64,000 bases of DNA from Paenibacillus pasadenensis (GCF_023715725.1 NZ_JAMBOT010000006.1:124001-188000); one strand, 5' to 3'. Shown: positions 8,284-17,598, counted from the first letter of the stretch. Notes: generated by a model not told the origin, from the letters alone. Numbers and translations: made by a program.

Positions 8284-9102
8284 ATGAGTCAAAAAGTGGC
8301 ATTAGTTACAGGCGCATCTTCAGGTATTGGGAAAGAAGCTGCCATTGAGTTAAAGAAAAAGGGGTTTAAAGTTTACGCTGCTGCACGCCGGATCGATAAA
8401 ATGCAGGATCTTGCCGCCAAAGGGATTCTTCCCATTGCTTTAGACGTAACCGATGACGAATCTATGATTCATGCCGTCAATCTAATTCTTCAAAACGACC
8501 GCAGAATTGACGTTCTGATCAATAACGCAGGGTATGGCTCCTACGGTGCGATTGAAGATGTGCCGCTGGATGAAGCACGCCGCCAAATGGATGTAAATGT
8601 GTTCGGACTGGCAAGAATGATTCAGCTGGTAACGCCGAGTATGAGAAAAAATCGATCCGGGAAAATTATAAATGTTTCCTCAATGGGTGGTAAAATTTGG
8701 ACCAAATTTGGCGGCTGGTATCATGCCACTAAATTCGCGGTTGAAGGACTTTCGGATTGCCTTCGTCTGGAGCTTGAGCCCTTCGGGATCGATGTCATCG
8801 TAGTGGAGCCAGGCGGGATTAAGACAGATTGGGGCATTATTGCCGCCGAGAATCTTAGAAAAGTATCGGCCAAAGGCCCGTATGCGCAAGCAGCCGGCAA
8901 GGCAGCTGACAGTATGGTGAAACAATATACAGGCAACCAATTATCGAAGCCTGCGTTAATCGGTCAGACCATTGCAAAAGCAGTAACCGTAAAAAAACCT
9001 AAAACACGTTACCTTGTAGGTTTCATGGCAAAACCGATGGTATTCATCAAAAATGTATTTGGAGATCGCGCCTTCGATAGATTGATTAAAAATTTCAGCT
9101 AA
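8284..9102 (+). CDS. Short-chain dehydrogenase/reductase
   Basis: This 272-residue classical SDR has the cofactor motif TGASSGIG (9-16), the structural NNAG motif (INNAGYGSYGA), catalytic Ser in NVSSMGG and the YxxxK pair in YHATK (Tyr146, Lys150). An Arg-rich stretch after strand 2 (AARRIDK) suggests NADP(H). It should reduce or oxidise a small carbonyl or alcohol compound in the cytosol. GGAGG stands 7 nt before the ATG. It has its own strong, apparently repressible promoter and is followed by a TetR gene, so a role in response to an aldehyde or ketone stress is plausible. Substrate unknown. Confidence 0.9.
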   Translation: MSQKVALVTGASSGIGKEAAIELKKKGFKVYAAARRIDKMQDLAAKGILPIALDVTDDESMIHAVNLILQNDRRIDVLINNAGYGSYGAIEDVPLDEARRQMDVNVFGLARMIQLVTPSMRKNRSGKIINVSSMGGKIWTKFGGWYHATKFAVEGLSDCLRLELEPFGIDVIVVEPGGIKTDWGIIAAENLRKVSAKGPYAQAAGKAADSMVKQYTGNQLSKPALIGQTIAKAVTVKKPKTRYLVGFMAKPMVFIKNVFGDRAFDRLIKNFS

Positions 9103-9126
9103 TAGTTCTGCTCCATGAATCGCGTT

Positions 9127-9170
9127 TTGACTCCAAATCGATAAGGGATTAAAATGAATCGAAATGGAGT
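9127..9170 (+). promoter_or_regulatory. tetR promoter with inverted repeat
   Basis: TTGACT (9127-9132), 17 bp and TAAAAT (9150-9155) form a promoter. The arms ACTCCAAATCGAT (9130-9142) and ATCGAAATGGAGT (9158-9170) are inverted copies with two mismatches centred on the -10. The left arm also shares TTGACTC...ATC.AT with the SDR operators, which suggests autoregulation. Confidence 0.6.
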
Positions 9171-9178
9171 GATGGTGT

Positions 9179-9832
9179 ATGGCAAAACGCGCAATGACAC
9201 CTGAGGCAAAGGCTTTAAAGGCTCAGGCCATTCTAGATAAAGCGGCAGAAATGTTTCTGTCTTCCGAGTATGAAAAAATAAAAATATCCGATTTAGCCAA
9301 ACAAATGGGCATGTCTAACGGAATTCTATTTGTGTATTTTAAAACGAAAGAGGCGTTATTTTTTAGTCTGCTTTGCCGGGAGTATGAGAAAAGATTTACA
9401 CGTCTGGCAGAGCTGGCCAAACAATCGCCAATCTGGAATTTTTCTGACTTCAAACTGCTTATCATGAATGAGCTCACAGAACTGGTTGACCACAATCCGC
9501 TTTATATCCGATTGGAATCCATGCGTTCAGCTGTTTTGGAAAAAAATATAGATGCTGAAACCATGTTAAACAAAAAAATCAATTTATATAAAATGATTAC
9601 GGATTTAGTTGCCATCATTTGCGAACATCTTTCTTTAACGCAAGAGGAAGTATTAGATATCCTTCAAGCAGAAGCCTCGATTATAACCGGCTGTAAGCTA
9701 TCTGCCACCTTACCTGCGGATGTCGCGGATATAATTGAGCAGAGCGGACTTGAGGGAATGAAACGTGACTTTAAGAAAGATGTTCTCACTACAATGAATC
9801 ATTATTTAAATGGTTACGCAGCTCATAAATGA
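9179..9832 (+). CDS. TetR/AcrR-family transcriptional regulator
   Basis: The 217-residue protein has an N-terminal TetR HTH (AILDKAAEMFLSSEYEKIKI ... SDLAKQMGMSNGILFVYFKTKEALF, residues about 17-63) and an all-helical ligand domain. The ATG at 9179 lies within a GGAGTGATGGTGT context. It has its own promoter, and inverted and direct repeats in front of both its own gene and the SDR gene suggest that it represses both. Ligand unknown. Confidence 0.88.
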   Translation: MAKRAMTPEAKALKAQAILDKAAEMFLSSEYEKIKISDLAKQMGMSNGILFVYFKTKEALFFSLLCREYEKRFTRLAELAKQSPIWNFSDFKLLIMNELTELVDHNPLYIRLESMRSAVLEKNIDAETMLNKKINLYKMITDLVAIICEHLSLTQEEVLDILQAEASIITGCKLSATLPADVADIIEQSGLEGMKRDFKKDVLTTMNHYLNGYAAHK

Positions 9833-9852
9833 ATTAGTGAAAGAGGCTGGAA

Positions 9853-10494
9853 ATGATGGTGGAAACCCAAGGAGTTACAGCCATTGTAGCTGGAGCAACA
9901 GGACTGGTTGGACGGGAACTCGTCCATAAGCTGTTGGAGCATCCGTCATACAGCCGCGTAATCGCACTTGTGCGTAGGGAAATTGGCATATCGCATCCGA
10001 AGTTTGAGGAAAGACAAGTATCCTTCGATCGGATCGAGGAGGCGTTGAACGAGCAGCTGTTGCGGGACTCTGATGTGTTCTGCGCACTTGGCACAACGAT
10101 CAAAAATGCAGGCAGCCAAGCAGCGTTTCGGCGAGTTGACTATGAGTATCCGCTGGCACTGGGACGCGCAGCCCGCCGGCATGGTGCGGCAAGCTTCGTC
10201 ATCGTGACGGCGATGGGCTCCTCAGAGCAATCCAAGTTTTTTTATAGTCGGGTAAAAGGGGAGGCGGAGCGCGACTTGGCTGCCCTCGGATTGAAACGTC
10301 TTGTTATATTAAGGCCGTCGTTGCTGCTCGGAGACCGTACCGAAAGCCGGCCCGCTGAGAAAATAACGATTGCTCTGTCCCGTCCTCTTGGCGCATTAAT
10401 GATTGGTCCCCTTGCTAAGTATAAAGCAATTGATAGCGGGAAGGTTGCTTATGCGATGATTGCCGCGGCTCGTAATACAGGTCCTGCTCACTAA
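9853..10494 (+). CDS. NAD(P)-binding Rossmann protein, atypical SDR/HTATIP2-like
   Basis: The 213-residue protein starts with the nucleotide-binding motif VAGATGLVGRELV (residues 11-23) and continues with CALGTTIKNAGSQAAFRRVDYEY, a pattern shared with HTATIP2/YraR-like oxidoreductases. FFYSRVKGEAE gives a Y...K pair. ATG at 9853 or 9856 follows GAGGCTGG. It is 20 nt after tetR and probably cotranscribed with it. The reaction is unknown; it could be a quinone or carbonyl reductase or a regulatory NADPH sensor. Confidence 0.78.
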   Translation: MMVETQGVTAIVAGATGLVGRELVHKLLEHPSYSRVIALVRREIGISHPKFEERQVSFDRIEEALNEQLLRDSDVFCALGTTIKNAGSQAAFRRVDYEYPLALGRAARRHGAASFVIVTAMGSSEQSKFFYSRVKGEAERDLAALGLKRLVILRPSLLLGDRTESRPAEKITIALSRPLGALMIGPLAKYKAIDSGKVAYAMIAAARNTGPAH

Positions 10495-10555
10495 ATTTTC
10501 GAATCAAACGCGATTTCTTCACTTGCGACTAGCGCTCGTTAAAAATCCTTTCTCT

Positions 10556-10590
10556 AAGCTGATCCTTCACTACGGGATTAGCTTTTTTTT
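10556..10590 (+). terminator. Intrinsic terminator after the TetR-Rossmann unit
   Basis: AAGCTGATCC pairs with GGATTAGCTT (one G-T) and the stem runs into eight T. Confidence 0.8.
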
Positions 10591-10855
10591 GCTTAGATTG
10601 CGCATCTCCCAATATTCAGAACTTTTTTTCGAAAATTTAAAACTCGATGTTGAGAGATCCAAATTATACTGGTAACATAGTTTATGAAACCCCTTACATA
10701 AATGATTGTATAAAGAGAGGTGAAGGACCTGAATTGTAAAACCGGCTGCGGCACAAGTTTATGTACAACTCCCTGAGTTACGTGGTACAGGTGTGTATCC
10801 TGGATCTTGGTATCCAGGTTTACATAAAACAACAATGTAAAGGGTGTGAGTTTTT
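10591..10855 (+). promoter_or_regulatory. Leader region of the GH59 gene with hairpin and possible leader peptide
   Basis: GAGAGGTGAAGG (about 10717-10728) looks like a ribosome site, but no ATG follows. The nearest readable peptide contains NCKTGCGTSLCTTP and stops at 10777. CCTGGAT (10799-10805) and ATCCAGG (10812-10818) form a hairpin without a T-run. No confident -35/-10 pair was found. Function unknown. Confidence 0.3.
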
Positions 10856-13261
10856 ATGAAAAAAAGAAGATCGCATTTGCTGAAATGGACTGTAGCTTTA
10901 TCTTTATGCGTTACCTCTTTAATTGGCGGAACGTACACGTCCAAGGACGTTGCCCATGCCGCAGCTGCAGCTGTAACTTTGGACGGCGCTAACCTTGGTA
11001 AAGTGTTTGACGGAATCGGTGTTGTAGAATCAACCGGCAGGCTCCTGTATGATTATCCTGAACCGCAGCGAAGCGATATTTTGGACTATTTATTTAAGCC
11101 TAACTTCGGCGCTTCGCTGCACATTCTGAAGGTTGAGATCGGCAGCGACAGCAACAATACGACCATTGCCGTACCCAATCATAAACGTACAGCAACCGAA
11201 GTGTCCAACTACAATCGAGGCTGGATGTTTTGGCTCATGAAGGAAGCTAAGCTTCGCAATCCAAACATTAAGCTCGCCGCGCTGCATTGGGGATATCCAG
11301 CCTGGGCCGATACGGATGCCAAAAAAGCGCAATGGCTCGTAGATTTTGTGAAAGGGGCCCGGGACCAGCATTCATTGACTATCGACTATCTGGGAGGCAA
11401 CCAGAATGAATCCGGTGTTTCCGATCTTGCAAAGTCCGTAAAAACAGAATTAATCAATAACAGCCTATCCTCGGTAAAAGTAGTGTCAGCCGACGAGCTG
11501 AATTCTTGGAACGTAGCAACAAAAATTCAGAACGATGCGGCTTATGCTTCGTCCGTGGACATCATCGGCTCTCACTATAACCGTACACCGCCTCAATCGG
11601 CCATCAATTCCGGCAAACCGGTTTGGGTTTCGGAAGAAGGCGGCGGAACATGGAATGATCCGACTAAAGCTTTCAATTGGATGAAGTTTATTTTGGAGGC
11701 AGCACAGAATGGCGTATCGGCAAGCTTGAGATGGAATTCCAGCGCATCCGTTTACGATAATATGGCGTGGCCAGGCAATGGAATCTTGCTTGCCAATCAG
11801 CCCTGGTCCGGCAATTATGGCATTGGGGCCAATCTGTGGACGACGGCTCACTATACTCAATTCACGAAACCGGGCTGGGTGTACGTGAACAATTCCGTTA
11901 AGTTCCTCTCCGGCAGTGCAGGAAGATTCGTGACGCTTAAAAATCCGCAAACGAATGACTACAGCATCATTGCCGAAACTACCGGCATTCCGGCAGGCGG
12001 CGTCGATGTAACGTTTACGCTCGCGGGAGGATTATCAACGAATGCAGTCAACGTATGGAGAACGACTCCATCGGACAGTACTGACTTTTTTACGCAAGTA
12101 AGCAGTATCACGCCATCGGGTGGAAGCTTTACCGTTCATCTTGACCCGAATAAAGTGTATACGCTTTCAACAACTACGGGGCAAGCAAAAGGTCAAAAAA
12201 CGATTCCTTCGAGCGCTAGCTTCCCGTTCCCGTATAACGACAATTTTGACAGCTCTAGTGTTGGAAGCATGCCAAAGTATTTTGTCGATGCGGGCGGCGG
12301 GTTTGAAATTGCTAACGCAGGCGGGGGAAGAAGCGGGAAAGTTATTCGCCAAGTCGTTACGGATAAACCGATTCATTGGGCCTATTCCGAAGTCAGAGAT
12401 CCAATAACCGAAACCGGAAACATGGCATGGACGAATTACAAAGTGCAGGTTGATGTTCTGGCAGAAGAAACGGGAAAAGTGTATGTAGGCGGAAGAATTG
12501 ATAATACGGCGGAATACACTGCTGTCTATGATCGTAAAGGCTACTGGATAAGCCTGGATACATCCGGCAACTGGGAGCTGTTTAGAAAAGATGCGGGCAG
12601 CAGAACTTCCTTGTCCAGCGGCGCGATTGCCGGTTTCGGCGTAAACACATGGAACACGCTAGCGCTAGAGTTTAACGGCACCAATATCAAAGCCTATATC
12701 GGCGGTATTATGGTTGCTGATGTAACCGATACCACTTATTCAAGCGGGAATACAACCCTTGGAACGACAGATTGGGGGAACGGCAATTGGGTTGTTGCAC
12801 AATTTGATAACTTCGCAGTCAGCGCAGTAAACAGCGCTCCGCAAACAACGATTACAATCGATAACGGAGAGCCGGGATATAGCGAAAGCGGCTCGTGGCT
12901 GGGCAGCGGACTCGCAGGTTATAACGGATCGACTACCCGATATTCATCAAGCAGCGGCGCTTATGCAACGTGGACTCCTACCATTACAGAAGCCGGCAAT
13001 TACAGAGTGTTTGTTATGTATCCAGCTCATATTTATAGTGACAAAACAGCAAAATATACGGTGACTTACCAAGGCGGGAATCAGGCATTCAACATTAACC
13101 AGGAACAAAACGGTTCTGCTTGGGTTGAACTGGGGAATGGCAGCGGGTTCAACTTTGCAACGGGCTCGTCCGCAAATGTCAAATTGGAAGTCACGAAGCC
13201 AGGAAATACCGAAGAAGTGGTTCGAGCAGATGCGGTTCGTTTTGTGCGGGTAACGCCTTAA
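10856..13261 (+). CDS. Secreted GH59-type beta-galactosidase (galactocerebrosidase-like) with C-terminal binding modules
   Basis: The 801-residue protein begins with a signal peptide (KKRR, hydrophobic core, AHA site near residue 35). Residues 45-420 resemble GH59 galactocerebrosidase: VFDGIG, RLLYDYPEPQRSDILDYLF, KPNFGASLHILKVEIGSD. The probable acid/base is Glu185 (GGNQNESG) and the nucleophile Glu260 (VWVSEEGG). The family GTEPSHMH-like loop is replaced here by an AVPNHKRTATEVSNYNRG segment, so substrate choice may differ. Residues about 455-655 form a lectin-like beta-sandwich and 665-800 a golvesin/CBM-like module (DNGEPGYSESGSW). It should act outside the cell on beta-linked galactose in glycans or glycolipids; which one is open. 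A terminator follows. Confidence 0.82.
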   Translation: MKKRRSHLLKWTVALSLCVTSLIGGTYTSKDVAHAAAAAVTLDGANLGKVFDGIGVVESTGRLLYDYPEPQRSDILDYLFKPNFGASLHILKVEIGSDSNNTTIAVPNHKRTATEVSNYNRGWMFWLMKEAKLRNPNIKLAALHWGYPAWADTDAKKAQWLVDFVKGARDQHSLTIDYLGGNQNESGVSDLAKSVKTELINNSLSSVKVVSADELNSWNVATKIQNDAAYASSVDIIGSHYNRTPPQSAINSGKPVWVSEEGGGTWNDPTKAFNWMKFILEAAQNGVSASLRWNSSASVYDNMAWPGNGILLANQPWSGNYGIGANLWTTAHYTQFTKPGWVYVNNSVKFLSGSAGRFVTLKNPQTNDYSIIAETTGIPAGGVDVTFTLAGGLSTNAVNVWRTTPSDSTDFFTQVSSITPSGGSFTVHLDPNKVYTLSTTTGQAKGQKTIPSSASFPFPYNDNFDSSSVGSMPKYFVDAGGGFEIANAGGGRSGKVIRQVVTDKPIHWAYSEVRDPITETGNMAWTNYKVQVDVLAEETGKVYVGGRIDNTAEYTAVYDRKGYWISLDTSGNWELFRKDAGSRTSLSSGAIAGFGVNTWNTLALEFNGTNIKAYIGGIMVADVTDTTYSSGNTTLGTTDWGNGNWVVAQFDNFAVSAVNSAPQTTITIDNGEPGYSESGSWLGSGLAGYNGSTTRYSSSSGAYATWTPTITEAGNYRVFVMYPAHIYSDKTAKYTVTYQGGNQAFNINQEQNGSAWVELGNGSGFNFATGSSANVKLEVTKPGNTEEVVRADAVRFVRVTP

Positions 13262-13312
13262 TAGAAAGGGAGCCTGCGGACTAAGATAAGGTTCAGATAT
13301 CTGAATTGTGAA

Positions 13313-13360
13313 AACCCAAGGATGAGAGCGGTTTATTCCGCTCCGTTCCTTGGGTTTTTT
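13313..13360 (+). terminator. Intrinsic terminator after the GH59 gene
   Basis: AACCCAAGGA pairs with TCCTTGGGTT around an inner GAGCGG/CCGCTC hairpin, then TTTTTT. Confidence 0.85.
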
Positions 13361-13400
13361 ATTGCTATTTTCTCATCAAAATCAAAAACGGGAGAGCTAA

Positions 13401-14738
13401 TACTATAACCGTGAGAAGACCGCCAAAATTAAAGAACTAATAGCCAATGCACTGCAAGATAAGCTGGAAAGTCCTGATTCAAACGATATGGCGGATTCTG
13501 CAGCAACCAGTACGGCTCAATTGAGCTGGCTTGAACTTGCTACCCTGCCGCAATTGCGTTTGAAATCATCCGATACCTATACCGACAAAATGATGATGCA
13601 TTTTATTTTAGATGCATATGCCGCACAGGAGGACATTACGCGCAATTGGAAGGCGCAAGAGCTTGCTACATCGCTCAGAACAGAAGACCTTGCTTCATTG
13701 GCTGACGAGGTATTGCAGCGTTGGCTCAAAGAAGGGGCTGATGCGAAGAAAAAGTGGGTGCTGGCTTTCGCTGCGGTATATGGAGATGAGCGTGTTGTAC
13801 ATGCAATCCAAGCGAAAATAACGGCGTGGCCGCTTGAGTCACGAAGCGCGATTGCATGCGAAGCCGTAAAGGCTCTTCTATTATCTCCTCTTGATTCAGC
13901 CTTGTTGTTTATTGATAAGATCTCGCACAAATTCAAATTTAAGCAGGTGAAGCAAGCGGCAGTGGATGCTCTCGCTCAAGCGGCGGAGATAGCGGGGATA
14001 TCCACCGAAGAGCTCGCGGACCGAGTTGTGTCGCATCTCGGCTTTGATGCAAAAGGGTGCCGCGCTGTTAATTACGGTTCAAGGCAGTTCATCCTGCAAT
14101 TGATGCCAAATCATAACATTCGCATAATAGATGAAAATGGAAAGCTTTATAAAACATTGCCCGCACCAAATGCGACAGATGATTCAAAATTAGCCAAGGC
14201 ATCCTTGCTAGAAGTAAAACATGTAAAGAAACAGCTTAAAACGACCATCGAGTCCATTCGAATCAGGTTAGAGCATTCGTTTACAACGAGAAGACGTTGG
14301 AATTACACAGCTTGGCAAAAGCTGTTCGTGGGTAATCCGGTACTGTTTGGCTTTGCATCGGGGCTTGTTTGGGGTGTGTATGTGGACGAAACTCTCATAA
14401 CTTCATTATATGGCTGGGTAAAGGGTTCCATCGTCGACAGCGGAGTTTACTACGAATTTTACAAAGAGTTCAAATCATTGAATATCGGCGTACAACTAGC
14501 CTTCAGCGGAATTTCCGTCGGTATGGAAGACGAATCAGTAACTGTGTACGAAATGGAATTTTACCGTGCCGGCAAAGTTGTGCGCGGAAGTTACATCTAC
14601 AGTGAAATCATCGATGAGGATCGAATTTGGCCGTTTGATGTTCCCAAGTTTCTATTCAGCGAGTTGTTATTTGAAGTGGACTCCGTTCTTGCCAAGCGAA
14701 TTGGCTTCGACGAGGATTGGCGCTTGAATCGTTCATAG
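13401..14738 (+). pseudogene. 5'-truncated DUF4132-like gene
   Basis: The frame is open from 13401 without a start codon; the first ATG (13488) has no ribosome site and lies within apparently homologous sequence. The 416 residues after that ATG contain helical HEAT-like repeats (about 1-190), a strand-rich region, and TTRRRWNYTAWQKLFVGNPV ... LVWGVYVD, which matches my recollection of the C-terminal DUF4132 domain. DUF4132 proteins are usually far longer, often with WGR domains at the N-terminus. The remainder of the family C-terminus also looks divergent. Function of the family is not established. It could still be expressed from an unusual start, but a decayed 3' fragment fits better. Confidence 0.5.
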
Positions 14739-14749
14739 CGAAATAATCA

Positions 14750-14962
14750 GAGTTCTTCAGAATGCACGATGAAGCTGCAAAGGCACGGGATTATTCCGGC
14801 GGTTACGAATCCAAAGCAGTTAAACTGTCCAACGGGGTTAATGCAAAGTGGTATACGCCTGATGAAACGCCGATGCCGATGCTGAGCTTTCAATTGGACG
14901 ACCGGACAGTTACAATCAGCTCTCCTGACGGTTCCCTGAGCGGCAGTCAATTAGGAGAGTAA
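14750..14962 (+). pseudogene. Short C-terminal gene fragment, function unknown
   Basis: A frame open from about 14750 (after a stop at 14747) to 14962 contains GYESKAVKLSNGVNAKWY and MLSFQLDDRTVTISSPDGSL, alternating beta strands typical of the end of secreted or anti-sigma-like Bacillales proteins. The ATG at 14762 lacks a ribosome site. It is probably a remnant; the parent family was not identified. Confidence 0.35.
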
Positions 14963-15065
14963 GAACATCCTTCAATTGTTACAGGTTGAGAAGAAGCCCA
15001 TTTCCATGCTGGACAATCAGAAGTATACTTTTCCATAATGGAAGTTCTGGCATGGAAAGGAATGA

Positions 15066-15761
15066 ATGAAATTGAAAACAATTGGTATGCTTGGTGGTAT
15101 GAGCTGGGAAAGCACCGTCCTGTATTATAAAGATGTGAATGAAGCGGTGAAGAGAGAGCTGGGCGGATTGCACTCAGCAAAAATCCTGATGTACAGCGTT
15201 GATTTTGCAGAGATTGAAGAGTGCCAGGCAAACGGCGACTGGGACAGGAGCACAGCCATTTTGTCGGAAGCAGCGCTGAGGCTGCAGAGCAGCGGAGCCG
15301 ATTTTATCATTATTTGTACCAATACGATGCATAAAGTTGCCCCGCAAATTCAAACGGCACTCGACATTCCGGTTATTCATATCGCTGAAGCGACTGCGGA
15401 CGAATTGCTGCAGCATAGCGTTAAAAAGGTTGCGCTACTAGGAACTAAATACACAATGACGCAAGACTTCTATAAACAAAAATTGATTGAGCGGGGTATT
15501 GATGTCCTCATTCCGAGTGAACAGGAAATTGAAGCGGTCAATACGATTATTTACAATGAGCTGTGTTTGGGGATCATCTCTGAACAATCCAAGCAAAAAT
15601 TTCTCGATGTTATTGACCAGCTCTCAGCTCAAGGAGCGCAAGGAGTCATTTTGGGCTGCACGGAAATTGGGCTGCTTATCCAGCAAAAGGATATCTCCTT
15701 ACCCGTATTTGATACGGCACGGATCCATGCGGAGAAAGCAGCCAAACTGGCGCTAGGTTAA
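15066..15761 (+). CDS. Aspartate/glutamate racemase family protein
   Basis: The 231-residue protein starts GMLGGMSWEST and has the two catalytic cysteines of the PLP-independent racemase family: Cys84 in IICTNTMHK and Cys198 in LGCTEIGLL. These act as the two bases that invert the alpha carbon of aspartate, glutamate or a broader set of amino acids (YgeA/RacX group). AAAGGA precedes the ATG by 4-5 nt. No partner gene suggests which D-amino acid is made; supply for cell wall or biofilm/spore functions is possible. Confidence 0.88.
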   Translation: MKLKTIGMLGGMSWESTVLYYKDVNEAVKRELGGLHSAKILMYSVDFAEIEECQANGDWDRSTAILSEAALRLQSSGADFIIICTNTMHKVAPQIQTALDIPVIHIAEATADELLQHSVKKVALLGTKYTMTQDFYKQKLIERGIDVLIPSEQEIEAVNTIIYNELCLGIISEQSKQKFLDVIDQLSAQGAQGVILGCTEIGLLIQQKDISLPVFDTARIHAEKAAKLALG

Positions 15762-15951
15762 GGGAAACACTGTGAATGCCTGTCAATGAACAAAGCAATC
15801 CATGAACATCTCCATTTTGTTACAAACTGTATATTAGGGTGTAATTATGCCTATGGTTCAAAGCAGCGTCCCGGTTGCATAAAGCATACAAGTGAATGGG
15901 CTGCATGTAAAAATCCAGACCTTGGGGTCGAATGACAAAGGTGTGATTGCC

Positions 15952-16563
15952 TTGAAAAGTGTTAGCATTCCTATTCTTGTCATGGCTGTTCTGCTTTCCG
16001 CTTGTTCACCTGCTGCTCCGCCAAAAACGGAAGCGCCGCCATCTGTATCCGTTTCTCCTGCTCCAACATCCGAACCGGAACCATCCGGGGAAGCAGAGCG
16101 TCCGAAGACAAGAAGCTTTGAGCTGATGACGAATGAGGTATCTCAGAAGATGGAAGCGGTCCTGCTGCAAGGGAACGGATTCTCCTTATATGTCTTTGAG
16201 AAATTTTCGTTTGATGCCGCTTCAGGACGTTTATCTCTAACTAGCCATCCGGAATATAAAGTGGACATCGAGCCGCTGCCTGCCGGTTATGATTTGGCCC
16301 AGCTTGAAGCTACAGGCAAAAAAGAGCTGAGTAAAGCCGGTAAAGTGTCTGATTATAGCGGCGAGCTGGTCGAACATCCTCTTCGGTTTGCAAAACTGTA
16401 CCTTCAAGCTTCCGGGGAAAACGGAATCACCGATTTTATGGTGTGGACATCTGAAGCCGGCGACGCTTTTCTGTTCCGTCTTCATAACCCAAAGGGGGAA
16501 GAGGCTTCCGAATTCGCCGGACCGGTGCTTGTCTCCCTTTCAACCATACTAAGCGATAAGTAA
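15952..16563 (+). CDS. Predicted lipoprotein, function unknown
   Basis: The 203-residue product has a lipoprotein signal peptide with lipobox LLSAC, then a Pro/Ser/Glu-rich linker (about 20-60) and a globular domain of about 140 residues (FELMTNEVSQKMEAVLLQGN onward). Start TTG at 15952 was preferred over the GTG at 15892 because AAAGGTG precedes it at 8 nt and it gives a normal signal peptide. It should be anchored on the outer face of the membrane. No family was recognised. It converges with the beta-lactamase gene over a shared terminator. Confidence 0.7.
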   Translation: MKSVSIPILVMAVLLSACSPAAPPKTEAPPSVSVSPAPTSEPEPSGEAERPKTRSFELMTNEVSQKMEAVLLQGNGFSLYVFEKFSFDAASGRLSLTSHPEYKVDIEPLPAGYDLAQLEATGKKELSKAGKVSDYSGELVEHPLRFAKLYLQASGENGITDFMVWTSEAGDAFLFRLHNPKGEEASEFAGPVLVSLSTILSDK

Positions 16564-16613
16564 TGGTGTGACGTTTAACTCTACAGATCCCCCTTATGCA
16601 ATTCCGGTCAAAG

Positions 16614-16648
16614 AAAAATCACGCCCGATTTCGCGGTGTGATTTTTTT
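16614..16648. terminator. Bidirectional terminator between lipoprotein and beta-lactamase genes
   Basis: AAAAATCACGCC pairs with GGTGTGATTTTT (one G-T); T-runs are present on both strands. Confidence 0.85.
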
Positions 16649-17545
16649 TCAGATTAACAAGTCGAGCGCAGCTTTGGCAGCTTGTGCGATCAGATCGTTG
16701 TCGTAGTCAGCGTCTAGCTTATCTCGGCTGGACATAATTGCGATTACGATGGGACCGCCATTAGGCGGAAATACTACGGCAATATCGTTGCGGGTGCCAT
16801 AGCTGGCCGCACCGGACTTGTCGGCAACTTTCCAGTCCGCAGGCGCTCCTGCACGGATTAATTCATCGCCTGTGGCATTTCCAGACATCCAGCCTAACCA
16901 AATAGATCGTTTGTTCTCCGAAAGCAAATCCCCAACAGCGAACTTAGAAAGCATTGTCGCTATTGCCCGAGGGGTGCTAGTGTCCCTTGGATCGCCAGGA
17001 TCTGCTTTATTCAGGTCTGGCTCAAACCGATCAGCCTGGGTTACCGTATTCCCATTTTGCCTTAATGCAGCTTCATAACCTTCCGGGCCTCCCAATTGTT
17101 TAAACAAAAGATTGCCGGCCGTGTTATCGCTATATCGTACTGCTGCTTCGCATAGTTCACGAAGTGACAATCCCGTACTGAGGTGTTTTTCTGTTATAGG
17201 TGAATAAGAAACCAGATCGTCTTTCGTAAAAGGAATTATTTGATCGAGTTCATTGCCGGTACTCTGCTTAAGAACAAAGCCTGCAGCTATAGCTTTAAAC
17301 GTTGAAGCATAAGCAAAACGCTCATCAGACCGATATTCGATCGCGCGTCCCGTTGCGGTATCAATGGCGTAAACTCCAAGGCGGGCTCCAAAATCCGCCT
17401 CTAATAGCTCGAACGAATTCTCGCTGGCGGATTGTTTTTCTTCAATTTCCAGAGCTGACGAAGGAGCGGGGGTTGAAGTTTCGTTTACAGAGCAACCGGT
17501 TAACGAAACAAAAGCAGCTAAATAAACAATAAAATGGCGTTTCAA
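16649..17545 (-). CDS. Class A beta-lactamase, lipoprotein form
   Basis: The 298-residue protein has a lipobox (SLTGCS, Cys18) and the full class A active site: Ser81-T-F-Lys84 (SxxK), Ser139-Asp-Asn (SDN loop), Glu175 in FEPDLN (omega loop) and Lys243-Ser-Gly (KTG variant). It hydrolyses beta-lactam rings at the outer membrane face. The TTG start is preceded by GAGGA. No blaI/blaR pair is adjacent; a palindrome over the -35 element (17611-17632) hints at another repressor. Spectrum cannot be predicted from the sequence. Confidence 0.93.
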   Translation of the reverse strand: MKRHFIVYLAAFVSLTGCSVNETSTPAPSSALEIEEKQSASENSFELLEADFGARLGVYAIDTATGRAIEYRSDERFAYASTFKAIAAGFVLKQSTGNELDQIIPFTKDDLVSYSPITEKHLSTGLSLRELCEAAVRYSDNTAGNLLFKQLGGPEGYEAALRQNGNTVTQADRFEPDLNKADPGDPRDTSTPRAIATMLSKFAVGDLLSENKRSIWLGWMSGNATGDELIRAGAPADWKVADKSGAASYGTRNDIAVVFPPNGGPIVIAIMSSRDKLDADYDNDLIAQAAKAALDLLI

Positions 17546-17598
17546 TTTTAAATCCTCATTTCTATCAATAAAATTGAATTTTCTACTTGTACATATTT

